Shown here: positions 40,178 to 49,310 of the stretch, in pieces | How the letters are laid out: every line of letters starts with the position of its first letter | How positions within the stretch are numbered: the stretch's first letter is position 1 | Source: JADLHS01 sp044225555 | GTDB lineage: Bacteria; Verrucomicrobiota; Verrucomicrobiia; Limisphaerales; JADLHS01 | Direction: 5' to 3' | DNA length: 64,000 bases | Assembly: GCA_044225555.1 (NCBI GenBank) | Contig: JBGAIM010000015.1 | Span: forward strand, 62,001-126,000 | Position numbers and translations under genes: made by a program | Notes under the pieces: generated by a model | The model's database searches: none | Seen by the model: the letters and a program-made list of their open reading frames with translations, nothing else | What the model was told of the DNA's origin: nothing

Positions 40178-40549
40178 ATGAAACTCCCCGCGCTCACTTT
40201 AATTCGCTTTCTGATTCTCCTCGGCTTGACGTTGGCGGCATTTGAGACTCAGGCGCGTCCGCCCGTGCAGCACCCGGCTCAAGGTGTGGTTCAAAGCATT
40301 GACCCGACGAACCACACTCTGGTTCTGACTGAACCCAAGGCCGCGACCAGTCGCACCTTCATCTGGAAGGATTCCACGCGTTTTCGTGTTGGCGGGCAAA
40401 AGGCTTCGCCCGACTCGCTTCATGCAGGCCAGCCCATCAAGGTGTATTACCGCAGAGAGAGCGGAAAACTTGTGTTGCGTGAAGTGCGCTGGAGGGACTC
40501 CAACCGAAGTGAGCATCAAGACCAGACAAAAGCAGGGGTGCGCCCGTGA
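40178..40549 (+). CDS. Secreted small beta-barrel-like protein
   Basis: 123 residues. A signal peptide (about 1-27, ending TQA) is followed by a beta-rich domain, GVVQSIDPTNHTLVLTEPKAATSRTFIWKDSTRFRVGGQKASPDSLHAGQPIKVYYRRESGKLVLREVRW. The I.P.N.TLVL…F..V.G…L..GQ.V.VYYR pattern fits small OB-fold-like (DUF5666-type) domains. Possible role in copper or anion binding beside RND operons; not certain. Confidence 0.55.
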   Translation: MKLPALTLIRFLILLGLTLAAFETQARPPVQHPAQGVVQSIDPTNHTLVLTEPKAATSRTFIWKDSTRFRVGGQKASPDSLHAGQPIKVYYRRESGKLVLREVRWRDSNRSEHQDQTKAGVRP

Positions 40550-40557
40550 AAGATTTG

Positions 40558-40587
40558 GAGGGATTTTGTCCTGGATGACGTAATCAA
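40558..40587 (+). promoter_or_regulatory. Repeated ECF-type promoter motif, site 15
   Basis: GAGGGA at 40558-40563, 15 bases, CGTAAT from 40579; near consensus. The next plausible gene starts 126 bases further, so a long leader containing a strong hairpin is predicted. Confidence 0.65.
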
Positions 40588-40629
40588 TGTGGGGAGCAGA
40601 AAAGCTCCCGATCACAAAGCGGAAATTGC

Positions 40630-40667
40630 GCGACTCCGCTGCCCCAAACCGATGGGGGCGGAGTCGC
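40630..40667 (+). promoter_or_regulatory. Strong hairpin in a 5' leader
   Basis: Perfect arms GCGACTCCGC (40630-40639) and GCGGAGTCGC (40658-40667), extended inside by CCCC/GGGG. It lies between promoter motif site 15 and the ATG at 40705, with no T-run. It could be an attenuator, an RNA-processing site or a structure limiting translation. Confidence 0.55.
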
Positions 40668-40704
40668 AATGGTAATAAAGCAACGACAAAACTTGAAACC
40701 GACC

Positions 40705-40851
40705 ATGAAATCAATCCGAGACCTTTTCAAAATCAATATCGCTCTCATCGCGCTCGCGGTAGCTCTCGCGGGCGCGATGTTTTTGACGGGATGCGCTTCC
40801 TCGGGCGGCGGCGCAGCCGACCACTCCGCGCATCAGGGTTCTTGTCACTAA
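40705..40851 (+). CDS. Tiny lipoprotein with His-rich tail
   Basis: 48 residues: MKSIRDLFKI, a hydrophobic stretch (about 11-28), lipobox LTGC with Cys at about 30, then ASSGGGAADHSAHQGSCH. The tail ends in His and Cys, which suits metal binding. It shares layout and expression signals with the 39-residue lipoprotein at 24415-24534. It directly precedes the second RND operon. Confidence 0.6.
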   Translation: MKSIRDLFKINIALIALAVALAGAMFLTGCASSGGGAADHSAHQGSCH

Positions 40852-40898
40852 CCCGATCCGGCTCGTCGTCGTGACGAAATTGAACGAAACTCGACAGC

Positions 40899-42323
40899 AT
40901 GAATTCAGAAAACAAATTCCGCCGCCGCTGGCTCTCTGGCGCAACCAGTCTTGTGCTCGTTGGTTTGCTGCTGGCCGGTTGCAAGGGCATTCCCACGAAA
41001 ACCGAGAAGGCCGCGCGCCGTCAGGCGCAAGAGGCGGCGAGCAGCTACCGACCTCACGGTGAAAAGCCCGCATTGCCTGAACTGACCGGCGAGTCCGGCT
41101 TGAGCAACTATCTCGCGTTCGCGCTGCTCAACCAGCCCAAGGTGGAAGCGGCTTACTACGATTGGCTCGCGTCCATTGAACGCATCACCCAGGCGCGGTC
41201 GCTGCCTGACCCGCAGTTGACGTTTCAGATGGACATTCAAAACATTGTCACGTCTGTGATGCCCGGTCTAATGGGAGCTATTCCGTGGCCGGACAAGCTG
41301 CGAGTCAGCGCACAGATTGCATCGGAGGAAAGCCAGTCCCGATATTTTGTGTTTCAATCAGCGGCACTCGCGAGCGCTTTCGATGTGAAGCGCGCCTATT
41401 ACCAGCTCTATTTTCTGGCGGAAAAAATCCGCGTTGATCGCGAGACGTTGCAACTGTTGAACGAAGTGGAGAAATCCGCCCGCGCTCAAAATGAAGTTGG
41501 CAAAGCCACCTTGCAGGACGTGCTGCGCGCTCAAATCGAACAAGACAGCCTCAAAACAGAAATCGCCAATCTCGACGACTCGCGCAGCGCTCTCATGGCG
41601 CAATTCAAGGCCGCGCTCGGTTTGGGCGGGACTGACCCCGAACCGCCGATGCCCGGCCGATTCGAGTCCACTACGCTGGACCTTTCCGGCGACGAAGTGT
41701 TTGAAACTGCCTTGGCGCAAAACACGCAACTCAAGGCGATGGCGGCTGACGTGCGCGCCGCCGAAGCCTCGATCACTTTGGCCAAACGGTCGCGCTTGCC
41801 GGATTTCAGTCTTGGCTTGATGGCGGACGTGAAGATGAATCCCACGCTCTATCGTCCGCTCGGCACAGTCTCGTTGCCCATCTGGCGCGACAAAATCGCG
41901 GCGCAAATCGCCGAAGCACAGGCCAGCAAGCGTTCCACGCAGGCGCGTTTGTCCGACGAACAGATTAGACTCGCGGTGGACGTGACCGAACGGATGTATC
42001 TCTACCGCGAATCCACGCGCAACCTGGAGGTCTTGAACGACCAGCTTGTGCCCAAGGCGCTGAAGTCGCTGGAAGTCGCGCGGGCGAGCTATCTGTCCGG
42101 GCAAACAGAGTTCATCAACGTGATTGACGCCGAACGCACGTTGCTTGGCTTCCAGTTGGACAAGGTGGAAGCATCCACGCAACGCGAAGTAGTTCTGGCG
42201 GAACTGTCCTTGATCGTCCGTGGAATGCCCCCGACGGGCGTGGCAATGGGCGGCAGCGTGAGCAGCAACACTCCAAAGAGCGCGCAACCTTCCATGAACA
42301 AAAAGAGTCGGGGCGGAATGTAA
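40899..42323 (+). CDS. TolC/CusC-like outer-membrane efflux lipoprotein
   Basis: 474 residues. Lipobox LLLAGCKGIPT with Cys near 28, then two outer-membrane efflux repeats: ELTGESGLSNYLAFALLNQPKVEAAYYDWLASIERITQARSLPDPQLTF (about 64-112) and a similar helical pair near 260-420, with RSRLPDFSLGLMADVKM near 297-313. The C-terminal tail is Ser/Asn-rich. It forms the channel for the intact second RND system (42766-48021) and might also serve the first system, whose own channel gene is damaged. Confidence 0.85.
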   Translation: MNSENKFRRRWLSGATSLVLVGLLLAGCKGIPTKTEKAARRQAQEAASSYRPHGEKPALPELTGESGLSNYLAFALLNQPKVEAAYYDWLASIERITQARSLPDPQLTFQMDIQNIVTSVMPGLMGAIPWPDKLRVSAQIASEESQSRYFVFQSAALASAFDVKRAYYQLYFLAEKIRVDRETLQLLNEVEKSARAQNEVGKATLQDVLRAQIEQDSLKTEIANLDDSRSALMAQFKAALGLGGTDPEPPMPGRFESTTLDLSGDEVFETALAQNTQLKAMAADVRAAEASITLAKRSRLPDFSLGLMADVKMNPTLYRPLGTVSLPIWRDKIAAQIAEAQASKRSTQARLSDEQIRLAVDVTERMYLYRESTRNLEVLNDQLVPKALKSLEVARASYLSGQTEFINVIDAERTLLGFQLDKVEASTQREVVLAELSLIVRGMPPTGVAMGGSVSSNTPKSAQPSMNKKSRGGM

Positions 42324-42341
42324 CAACAAACCCAATCAACC

Positions 42342-42764
42342 ATGAACTTCTTCACGAAAAATCTCCGGCTGTTTCTCGGCATTCTTGTGTTGACGATTTT
42401 CGTCGGCGCGGCAGCGGGCCTTTACTTCGACGTGCCCACACGCTTGCAAAACGTGCGGGCGAAAACTGTCGCCGGTGAGCAATACACCTGTCCGATGCAC
42501 CCCGACGTGGTGAGCACCAAGCCGGGCGATTGCCCGAAGTGCGGCATGGCGCTCGTTCCCGCGAGCGAGGGAAAAACTGGCCACGAGCAATGCGGCAGCA
42601 ACGGCGAGAATCATCCTGGTTGCTGCGCCGCCAAAAGCACAAACGAACCTGCGCCGGACCGGACTTTGCCGCCCGGCCATCCGCCGATTCCCGGCTGGAC
42701 GGTCGCCCCGTCCGCGAACAATTCAACCAACTCCTCCGATTCGGTGACGCAATCTTCCCACTGA
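42342..42764 (+). CDS. Membrane-anchored heavy-metal-binding domain protein
   Basis: 140 residues. N-terminal anchor (about 9-30), then YTCPMHPDVVSTKPGDCPKCGMALVPA (about 48-74), then a Cys/His linker (HEQCGSNGENHPGCCAAKS) and a proline/serine-rich tail. The motif binds Cu(I)/Ag(I) through Cys and Met. It sits between the outer-membrane and adaptor genes, one base before the adaptor start, so it is part of the second efflux operon and may feed metal to the pump. Confidence 0.75.
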   Translation: MNFFTKNLRLFLGILVLTIFVGAAAGLYFDVPTRLQNVRAKTVAGEQYTCPMHPDVVSTKPGDCPKCGMALVPASEGKTGHEQCGSNGENHPGCCAAKSTNEPAPDRTLPPGHPPIPGWTVAPSANNSTNSSDSVTQSSH

Positions 42765-42765
42765 T

Positions 42766-44718
42766 ATGAAAGCCAAAACCATTGTTGCCATCATTGCCAT
42801 CGCCGCAGTTGGCGTAGGCGCATTTTTCGCCGGACGTTCCACCGGCCACAACCACGCCGCCGCGAACGAGTCCGCCAAGGAAGGCAAAACCCTTTACACC
42901 TGCGGAATGCACCCGCAGGTCGTTCAAGACACGCCCGGCAACTGCCCAATTTGCGGCATGAAACTCACGCCCATTCGTAAGCAGGCATCGGGTGCAGGCG
43001 GCACGCCTGCCACGTCCGGCGAACGGAAGATTAAATACTACAAGTCCACGATGAATCCCGGCGAGGTGAAGCCCGGGCCGGGCAAGGACAGCATGGGCAT
43101 GGACATGGTGGCGGTTTACGAAGATGAAGCAGCGGCGGCAGAGTCATCCGCCATCGCGGTTGACCCGGTGACTACGCAGACTATGGGCATCCGCACCGCG
43201 ACCGTCACGCGAGGGCCGTTGCGCCGGGCCATCCGCACCGTCGGCGCGATTGAATACAACGAGACGGCGTTGGCGGATGTGACGACGAAATTCAAAGGCT
43301 GGATTGAAAAGCTTTACGTGAATGCCACCGGGCAACTGGTGATGAAGGGCGATCCGCTGTTCGAGATTTATTCGCCCGAGCTTTACAGCGCGCAAGTCGA
43401 GTATCTGCTCGCCACCGATCCCACGAACAAAGCAGGCGCGGGAAATGATGCGCTCAAAACTTCCGCGCTTACGAAGTTGAAATTCTTCGACATTTCCGAC
43501 GAGCAAATCGCCGAACTGGAGAAGACGCGGAAGGCGACGAAGACGTTGCGAATCGTCGCACCGCAGGATGGATTTGTGGCCGATAAAATGGTGGTGCAAG
43601 GCCAGATGGTGGACGCCGGCATGAAGATTTACCGGCTGGCTGACTTGGGACTGGTCTGGGTGCAGGCGCAGATTTACGAACAGGATTTGGTTTACCTCAA
43701 GCTCGGTCAGGAAGCGACCGTCACACTTTCGTATTTGAATGACCGCGAGTTCCGTGGGCGGGTGACTTATATCTATCCGAACGTGGACGAGAAAACCCGC
43801 ACCGCAAAAGTGAGGATGGAATTCCACAACCCCGGCTATTTCCTCAAACCGGGAATGTTTGCCACGGTTCAAGTCATGTCAGAACTAGAGCCGTCCGCGT
43901 TGCTCGTGCCTGACATGGCCATTTTGCGCAGCGGCGAGAAGACCACGGTTTTCGTGGCGCTGGACGGCGGCAAGTTCGATCCGCGCACGGTCACTCTAGG
44001 TCCACAGGCTGAGGGGGACATGTATCAAGTCCTGAGTGGTTTGAGCGAAGGCGAGCGCATCGTTACATCCGGTCAGTTCATGTTGGATTCGGAGAGCCAG
44101 CTTCGCGAGGCCATCCAAAAGATGCTCAAGCCAAAAGAGGCCGCCGCAAAGTCGCCAACTGCCGGAGAAAGAGCGGCAGCAACAGACACGGGCACGGCCG
44201 CCAAAGGTCACGAGGGAATGCCCGGCATGGCTTCAGCGACCGCAAATGCAACCATCAAATACATCTGTCCGATGCCAGAGCACGTCTCCATTGAATACAA
44301 CCAACCTGGTAAGTGCCCCCTGTGCGTCATGACGCTCGTGCCCGTGTCTCAAGCGACGCTGAAAAAACTACAACCCGGTGGGAAGCTTCTTCACTACACC
44401 TGCCCGATGCCCGAACACAATGACGTGCATGAGGCCAAGCCGGGCAACTGCCCCAAATGCGGCATGACACTCATTCCCGTGATGGAAGCGCCGCCGATCC
44501 CGCAGCCATCCGCAGCTTCAGCCGCGATTCCCTCCACTCTCTATACGTGCCCGATGCCAGTTCATGCGGACGTGGTCTCGGACAAGCCCGGCAAATGCCC
44601 GAAGTGTGAAATGGACCTCGTTCCTACCGGCACGGTCGCGCACGGAAAAATCGCGGAGGAAAACTGGCGCAAGCAGCATCCACCGATGGAGCCTTCCGCG
44701 CACGAACACAAAAACTGA
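42766..44718 (+). CDS. CusB-type periplasmic adaptor with five heavy-metal-binding motifs
   Basis: 650 residues. Membrane anchor or signal (about 6-23), first motif YTCGMHPQVVQDTPGNCPICGMKLTP (about 44-69), second motif-like segment YYKSTMNPGEVKPGPGKDSMGMDMVAVY (about 90-118). The CusB core (about 120-470) follows, with the coiled and lipoyl region FKGWIEKLYVNATGQLVMKGDPLFEIYSPEL. Three more motifs come at the C-terminus: YICPMPEHVSIEYNQPGKCPLCVM, YTCPMPEHNDVHEAKPGNCPKCGM and YTCPMPVHADVVSDKPGKCPKCEM (near 497, 542 and 592). CusB delivers Cu(I)/Ag(I) to the pump. Five copies is an unusual expansion. Confidence 0.9.
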   Translation: MKAKTIVAIIAIAAVGVGAFFAGRSTGHNHAAANESAKEGKTLYTCGMHPQVVQDTPGNCPICGMKLTPIRKQASGAGGTPATSGERKIKYYKSTMNPGEVKPGPGKDSMGMDMVAVYEDEAAAAESSAIAVDPVTTQTMGIRTATVTRGPLRRAIRTVGAIEYNETALADVTTKFKGWIEKLYVNATGQLVMKGDPLFEIYSPELYSAQVEYLLATDPTNKAGAGNDALKTSALTKLKFFDISDEQIAELEKTRKATKTLRIVAPQDGFVADKMVVQGQMVDAGMKIYRLADLGLVWVQAQIYEQDLVYLKLGQEATVTLSYLNDREFRGRVTYIYPNVDEKTRTAKVRMEFHNPGYFLKPGMFATVQVMSELEPSALLVPDMAILRSGEKTTVFVALDGGKFDPRTVTLGPQAEGDMYQVLSGLSEGERIVTSGQFMLDSESQLREAIQKMLKPKEAAAKSPTAGERAAATDTGTAAKGHEGMPGMASATANATIKYICPMPEHVSIEYNQPGKCPLCVMTLVPVSQATLKKLQPGGKLLHYTCPMPEHNDVHEAKPGNCPKCGMTLIPVMEAPPIPQPSAASAAIPSTLYTCPMPVHADVVSDKPGKCPKCEMDLVPTGTVAHGKIAEENWRKQHPPMEPSAHEHKN

Positions 44719-44736
44719 GCGCAAAGGAACATTACC

Positions 44737-47700
44737 ATGCTCAAAGGCATCATAGATTTTTCGCTCAGGAACAAGTTCATCGTTCTCTTGGGAACGATTG
44801 TGCTCGTGCTGGTCGGCGTTTACTCGGTGAAGAATATCCCGCTGGATGCGCTGCCCGACCAGTCAGACGTGCAGGTCATCGTCTATACCGAATGGCCCGG
44901 TCAAGCGCCGCAGATTGTTCAGGATCAGGTCACGTATCCGCTGACCACGAAAATGCTCTCTGTGCCGAAGGCGAAAGTCGTTCGCGGCTATTCGTTTTAC
45001 GGTTATTCGTTCGTCTATGTCATTTTTCAGGATGGCACTGATCCTTATTGGGCGCGCACTCGCGTGCTCGAATATCTCAGCGGCCTGAGCGGACGCTTGC
45101 CCCAAGGCGTCGCGCCGTCTCTTGGCCCGGACGCGACGGGCGTCGGTTGGGCGTTCATGTATTCCATCAACTCGACGAACCGCGACCTCGCACAACTCCG
45201 CTCCATGCAGGATTGGTATCTGCGTTATCAACTGGCTTCTGTCGAAGGTGTCTCCGAAGTCGCGTCCATCGGCGGCTTCGTGAAGCAATACCAGGTCACG
45301 GTTGATCCCACCAAACTCAGGGCCTACAACCTTTCAATTTCGGAAGTGGCAATGGCGGTGAAGAAAAGCAACGGCGAAGTCGGCGGGCGTTCCATCGAAT
45401 TGTCGGAAAAGGAATTCATCCTCCGAGTCCGCGGTTACATCACAAGCCTTGAGGATTTGAAAAAAGTCGCGGTTGGCGTGGGCGATGGCGGCGTGCCGAT
45501 TCTGTTGAGCCAGGTCGCCAATGTGCAGCTTGGCCCGGATATGCGCCGTGGCATTGCGGAGTTGAACGGCGAGGGTGAAACCGTCGGTGGCGTCGTGGTC
45601 GTCCGTTACGGCGCAAACGCGCGGCAAGTCATTCTCGACGTGAAGCAAAGACTCGACGAGGCCATGAAGGGTCTGCCGGCGGACGTGCATTACAGCGTCG
45701 CATACGATCGCACCGCACTGATTGGCCGCGCGGTGAAGACGCTCGAAGAAAAGCTGATTGAGGAGAGCATTGTCGTGGCGTTGGTGTGCATCGCCTTTCT
45801 GATGCACCTGCGCAGCGCATTTGTGGCGATCCTCATTCTACCCATCGCCGTGCTGATGTCGTTTTCCGTCATGTATGGACAAGGCATCAGCTCGAACATT
45901 ATGTCCCTCGGCGGCATCGCCATCGCCATCGGCGCGATGGTGGACGCGGTGATCATCATGATCGAGAACGCGCATAAACACATGGAGCACGATCAGGGCA
46001 AGAAGCCGCATTGGGAAATCATCCGCGACGCCTCCATTGAAGTTGGCCCGACTTTGTTTTATTCGTTGCTCGTCATCACGGTGTCGTTCATCCCGGTGTT
46101 CACCCTCCAGGCGCAGGAAGGCCGCCTGTTCAAACCGCTGGCGTTCACGAAGACTTACTCGATGGGCGCAGCGGCGCTGCTCTCCATCACGCTCGCGCCG
46201 ATTTTGATGGGCTTTTTCATTCGCGGCAAAATTCCCGCCGAGGAGAAGAACCCCATCAACCGCTTCCTCATCTGGCTTTACCATCCAGTGATTGATTTCG
46301 TCATCAAATGGCGCTGGTCGGTAATCTTCAGTGCTGCCGCCCTCATCGTCTGGGTGTTTTTCCCTTGGAACAGTCTGGTCGCGAAAATTCTTCCCGATGG
46401 CAAGGCGAAGGAATGGGCGTTCAAGGTCGGAAAAGTTTTCCCTTACCAGAACATCGGTTCGGAGTATATGCCCCCGCTCTACGAAGGCGATTTGCTTTAC
46501 ATGCCGACCACCTTCCCCGGCATTTCGCCCACCAAGGCGCGCGAGATCGTCCAAGTCACTGACAAAATCATCAAGAGCTTCCCGGAGGTTCACCACGTCT
46601 TTGGCAAGATTGGCCGCGCGGAATCAGCCACTGACCCTGCGCCGTTCGACATGATTGAAACGACCATCATGCTCAAGGATGAAAAGGACTGGCCCGCAGC
46701 GGACATCAAGGATGAGAGCGGCAAAGTCATCGCCCACCGCGCGCGCACGCCGGACGAATTGGTGGATGCGATGAACGCCGCTGTCCAGATACCCGGCTTG
46801 AACAACGCCTGGACCATGCCCATCAAGACGCGCATTGACATGCTCGCCACGGGCATCAAGACGCCCGTTGGCATCAAAATCGCCGGGCCGGACTTGGCGG
46901 AACTGGAGCGCGTCGCATCGGAAGTGGAAGCGGTGGTGAAAGGCGTGCCTGGCACGTTGAGCGCGTTTGCCGAACGCACGATGGGCGGCAATTACGTCGA
47001 GTTCAACATTGACCGTGATGCCATCGCCCGCTACGGCCTCACCGTTGGCGATGTTCAGGAAGTGCTCGAAGTGGCGCTCGGCGGTATGCCGCTGACCACG
47101 ACCGTCGAGGGCTTGGAGCGTTACGCCGTTAACCTGCGTTACAGTCGTGATTTTCGTGAAAACCTGGGCGCGCTCCGTGAAATCGTCGTGCCGACACCCA
47201 CAGGCGCGCAAGTGCCGCTCGGCCAGTTGGCGAAGATTGAAACCGTCCACGCGCCGATGGGTGTCAAGAGCGAAGCCGCCGTGCCCAATGCGTGGATTTA
47301 CGTGGACGTGAAAGGCATTGACGTGGGCACTTACGTTCAGACGGCCATGCGCGCCGTCAACGAAGCCACCGCCAATGGCACGATCAAGCTTCCCAGCGGC
47401 TACAACATCTTTTGGAGCGGCCAATACGAATACATGATTCGCGCCCAACAACGGCTGATGATTGTCGTCCCGCTGACGCTGCTCATCATCATTCTCATCA
47501 TCTATCTCAATACCCGCTCCGCCATCAAGACCGCCATCGTCATGCTGGCCGTGCCGTTCTCGCTCGTGGGCGCATTCGCGGTGGTTCACTGGCTTGGCTA
47601 CAACATGAGTGTCGCCGTATGGGTCGGCATCATCGCGCTGGCGGGCCTCGACGCCGAAACCGGCGTGGTGATGTTGCTCTACCTCGACATCGCCCACGCC

Positions 47701-48021
47701 CAATGGATCAAAGATGGCAAGATGCGCAATGTCACCGACCTGCGCGATGCCATCTATCATGGCGCAGTCAAGCGCGTCCGCCCGAAAGCCATGACCGCCT
47801 GCGTGATTATCGCGGGTCTTGCACCCATTCTCTGGAGTCACGGCGCGGGCGCGGACGTGATGAAACGCATCGCCACACCGATGGTCGGCGGCGTCGTGAC
47901 TTCCACGCTGATGGAACTGCTGGTCTATCCGGCGATTTACTATCTGTGGCGTTCGCGGGCCATCCATCGTCAAAACCAGCCACCCGAACCCGGCTTGCCG
48001 GCGATCCCGGCGTCAAACTGA
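44737..48021 (+). CDS. cusA: CusA-type Cu/Ag efflux RND pump
   Basis: 1094 residues. Starts LKGIIDFSLRNKFIVLLGTIVLVLVGV; the fourth helix has GAMVDAVIIMIENAHKH with a single key Asp near 403, the pattern of the Cu/Ag (HME4) type rather than the DD Zn/Co/Ni type. The periplasmic loops include FGKIGRAESATDPAPFDMIETTIML, also typical of CusA. It exports Cu(I)/Ag(I) with the adaptor and channel upstream. It is intact, and all three components are present in order. Confidence 0.9.
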   Translation: MLKGIIDFSLRNKFIVLLGTIVLVLVGVYSVKNIPLDALPDQSDVQVIVYTEWPGQAPQIVQDQVTYPLTTKMLSVPKAKVVRGYSFYGYSFVYVIFQDGTDPYWARTRVLEYLSGLSGRLPQGVAPSLGPDATGVGWAFMYSINSTNRDLAQLRSMQDWYLRYQLASVEGVSEVASIGGFVKQYQVTVDPTKLRAYNLSISEVAMAVKKSNGEVGGRSIELSEKEFILRVRGYITSLEDLKKVAVGVGDGGVPILLSQVANVQLGPDMRRGIAELNGEGETVGGVVVVRYGANARQVILDVKQRLDEAMKGLPADVHYSVAYDRTALIGRAVKTLEEKLIEESIVVALVCIAFLMHLRSAFVAILILPIAVLMSFSVMYGQGISSNIMSLGGIAIAIGAMVDAVIIMIENAHKHMEHDQGKKPHWEIIRDASIEVGPTLFYSLLVITVSFIPVFTLQAQEGRLFKPLAFTKTYSMGAAALLSITLAPILMGFFIRGKIPAEEKNPINRFLIWLYHPVIDFVIKWRWSVIFSAAALIVWVFFPWNSLVAKILPDGKAKEWAFKVGKVFPYQNIGSEYMPPLYEGDLLYMPTTFPGISPTKAREIVQVTDKIIKSFPEVHHVFGKIGRAESATDPAPFDMIETTIMLKDEKDWPAADIKDESGKVIAHRARTPDELVDAMNAAVQIPGLNNAWTMPIKTRIDMLATGIKTPVGIKIAGPDLAELERVASEVEAVVKGVPGTLSAFAERTMGGNYVEFNIDRDAIARYGLTVGDVQEVLEVALGGMPLTTTVEGLERYAVNLRYSRDFRENLGALREIVVPTPTGAQVPLGQLAKIETVHAPMGVKSEAAVPNAWIYVDVKGIDVGTYVQTAMRAVNEATANGTIKLPSGYNIFWSGQYEYMIRAQQRLMIVVPLTLLIIILIIYLNTRSAIKTAIVMLAVPFSLVGAFAVVHWLGYNMSVAVWVGIIALAGLDAETGVVMLLYLDIAHAQWIKDGKMRNVTDLRDAIYHGAVKRVRPKAMTACVIIAGLAPILWSHGAGADVMKRIATPMVGGVVTSTLMELLVYPAIYYLWRSRAIHRQNQPPEPGLPAIPASN

Positions 48022-48038
48022 ACCAGCCGCTCTCGTTT

Positions 48039-48449
48039 ATGAAATCGAACAACAATCTTCTCGCTCCACTCGGAGTTGGATTCGCCATCGGCGCTTTAGC
48101 CATCGGCACGGTCGTGCTGCTGTGGAATCACGACCGCGAACCTCGCCGCTATTCCGTAGCTCCCACGTCCGGGACGGCCACGACTCCGATAACGCCACCA
48201 GCGTTCGATTCAACCCAATTCCCACGCCTCAATTCGACCGCGCTGCCAGTCGTTGATCCGGCAGTGACCCGCGTGGCTGCCAGGTTTGCCTGTTCGTGCG
48301 GCACTTGTGGCGAGGAGCGGTTGGACATTTGCAGTTGCGGGACTGCCCAAGCTGAACGCGCCTTCATTCAGGAACAATTGCGCAATGGCCGTAGCGAAGC
48401 CGAGGCGGTCGAAGCGGTGAACAAAAAATATGGCGGCTTGAAATCATGA
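48039..48449 (+). CDS. Membrane-anchored Cys-rich protein with CcmH-like ending
   Basis: 136 residues. N-terminal anchor (about 10-30), a low-complexity Pro/Ser/Thr stretch, then RFACSCGTCGEERLDICSCGTAQAERAFIQEQLRNGRSEAEAVEAVNKKYGGLKS. The ending F/I-R-E-Q-L-x-x-G-x-S-x-x-E…x-KYG resembles the CcmH domain of cytochrome c maturation, but the Cys pattern (CSCGTC…CSCG) is different. It follows the pump gene by 17 bases and may be a metal- or thiol-handling accessory of the operon. Confidence 0.6.
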   Translation: MKSNNNLLAPLGVGFAIGALAIGTVVLLWNHDREPRRYSVAPTSGTATTPITPPAFDSTQFPRLNSTALPVVDPAVTRVAARFACSCGTCGEERLDICSCGTAQAERAFIQEQLRNGRSEAEAVEAVNKKYGGLKS

Positions 48450-48512
48450 TCTCGCGTTGTGTTCAATTGGGTTAGTAGTTGGCTAGGGATGTTCTCAAGC
48501 CTCCTTCCACCA

Positions 48513-49250
48513 ATGGACGAAACTTTGATTACACCGAAGCCGGATGAATCGGCCACTCGATACGATACGGACTTGCAGAGCGTGCAAGGTCTTACTTGGT
48601 TGCCGTGGGTTGGCCAACATTTTCCAGAGCGTCCGATACAGGAGCGGTTGCTTATTGTCGGCGAGTCCCACTATTTTCATGGGAACACGCCAGAGGAACG
48701 TCAAGCGAATCGCGAAAAGTGGCTCGTCTATCCACAATATACCAGAGAAGTAGTCTCGGAATCCCTGATTCACCGCGAGTGGACAACTCCGACATTAACC
48801 AATATTCCCAAACTCTTTTTCAAGACTGCCGAAATTGATCGCTTTAAGTTCTGGGGCGACAGTGCCTACTACAACTTTGTGCAGAGGATGATGGATTACA
48901 AACAGGACGGACAACCCGAGAGACCGACTTGGGAGGATTTTACAGACGGATGGAAGGTTTTTGCGGAGGTTGTCAGGATTATCCAGCCTAGCCATTGCCT
49001 TTTTATCGGCGTTGCGGCAGCGAATAGCTTCAACCTCGGCGAAACCGCTACTTGCACTCAGCAGGTCGGCAGGACATGGGCAAGGGTAGCGAGGTTTGAT
49101 GCGGGCGGCAGGGATGTTGAGCTTATTTTTGTCCAGCATCTCGGAAAGTATTTTAGTTGGAGTCAATGGCACGATTACCTTCAGGCGCAGCATCGTAATC
49201 TTATGAACTGGCTGGGAGCGGAGTCTTATGCAGAAATCCGAAACGTCTAG
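48513..49250 (+). CDS. Uracil-DNA-glycosylase-like fold hypothetical protein
   Basis: 245 residues. 'RPIQERLLIVGESHYFHGNTP' near the N-terminus resembles the G-E-S loop of the UDG-like hypothetical family, and IIQPSHCLFIGVAAANSFNL gives a second strand-helix unit. No classical DNA-glycosylase motif is confirmed. The start at 48513 gives MDETLITPKPD; other in-frame starts at 48489 and 48459 are possible. It is unrelated to metal handling by sequence, and base use seems less GC-biased than that of its neighbours, which may point to later acquisition. Confidence 0.5.
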   Translation: MDETLITPKPDESATRYDTDLQSVQGLTWLPWVGQHFPERPIQERLLIVGESHYFHGNTPEERQANREKWLVYPQYTREVVSESLIHREWTTPTLTNIPKLFFKTAEIDRFKFWGDSAYYNFVQRMMDYKQDGQPERPTWEDFTDGWKVFAEVVRIIQPSHCLFIGVAAANSFNLGETATCTQQVGRTWARVARFDAGGRDVELIFVQHLGKYFSWSQWHDYLQAQHRNLMNWLGAESYAEIRNV

Positions 49251-49269
49251 CGAGAGCGCTTGAGTTACG

Positions 49270-49299
49270 GAGGGATTGCCGAAGCGAAATCGTATCAAG
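49270..49299 (+). promoter_or_regulatory. Repeated ECF-type promoter motif, site 16
   Basis: GAGGGA at 49270-49275, 15 bases, CGTATC from 49291. The TRASH-like gene starts 20 bases past the start of CGTA. Confidence 0.65.
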
Positions 49300-49310
49300 G
49301 GCCGGAAGCT

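Noticed and set aside
46624..47973. Long minus-strand open frame of about 449 residues inside the CusA-type pump gene
   Set aside because: It is rich in His, Arg, Asp and Gln repeats typical of antisense shadow frames in GC-rich genes, and covers a strongly conserved pump on the other strand.
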